A stretch of 5,298 bases of DNA from an uncultured Eubacteriales bacterium. GTDB taxonomy: Bacteria > Bacillota > Clostridia > Christensenellales > Aristaeellaceae. The notes under the pieces are model-generated. The model was given only the letters and a program-made list of their open reading frames with translations. It was not told the DNA's origin and did not search any database. Shown here one piece after another: positions 5,286 through 5,298 of this stretch; within the stretch, counting starts at the first letter, position 1; each line of letters begins with the position of its first letter. The stretch lies in assembly GCA_900548125.1 (NCBI GenBank), contig URJN01000161.1, forward strand, positions 1 through 5,298. Direction: 5' to 3'. The position numbers and the translations under genes are program-made.

Positions 5286-5298
5286 CGAGAGCGCATAC

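Larger units (their letters stand above)
4804..5298. other. Intergenic region with no recognisable gene
   Basis: This is the upstream region between the leftward hsdR promoter and the right edge. The line 4921-4980 is 40% GC, well below the R-M genes. It holds two 10-bp tandem repeat arrays and two plus-strand extended -10 boxes, described separately. Short open frames cross it on both strands: minus 4768-4890 (40 codons), minus 5073-5219 (48 codons from a GTG) and plus 5062-5241 (59 codons). None has a well-placed SD or a family I recognise. Nothing else was found in 4804-4980. Confidence 0.6.

Overview
The window holds most of a type I restriction-modification (R-M) operon read on the minus strand, in the order hsdR - hsdM - hsdS, plus about 600 bases of upstream non-coding DNA that ends just before what looks like a divergent plus-strand gene. 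Clear Shine-Dalgarno sites (GGAGG before hsdR, AAGAAGGA at the right edge), extended -10 promoters and the style of the HsdS protein fit a moderately GC-rich Firmicute, probably a gut clostridium. That placement is an inference; no marker gene is present.

Positions 1-813 carry the first 271 codons of hsdS (specificity), which runs off the left edge at the start of its second half. Positions 810-2330 are hsdM (506 aa, N6-adenine methyltransferase). Positions 2334-4685 are hsdR (783 aa, PD-(D/E)xK nuclease plus SF2 translocase, type IB size). hsdM and hsdS overlap as ATGA, and hsdR and hsdM are 3 bases apart, so this is a single transcription and translation unit. The products should assemble as R2M2S1 for restriction and M2S1 for methylation; HsdS chooses a bipartite target and HsdM protects it. 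A leftward extended -10 promoter (4775-4803), an 82-base leader with a 14-bp palindrome, and a strong SD precede hsdR.

The first target-recognition domain (TRD) of hsdS (about 184-606) is AT-rich and uses TTA, CTA and TCA codons. These codons are absent from the whole of hsdM and hsdR. This is the mark of an exchanged specificity module. The conserved peptide that opens HsdS recurs at its middle as a 741-base-spaced direct repeat.

The region 4804-5298 has no gene I can recognise. It holds two arrays of 10-bp tandem degenerate repeats, 4981-5030 (five units) and 5211-5250 (four units). Each is followed 9 or 10 bases later by a plus-strand extended -10 box (TGCTATAAT and TGCTATCAT) and then by a shared GTCAAAGA(A)GGA leader. 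The region therefore contains two related copies of a promoter-leader module, which would be driven by a protein bound once per helical turn. The right-hand copy probably controls a gene starting just past 5298; the left-hand copy may be a relic or a second regulated start. This is the least explained part of the window.
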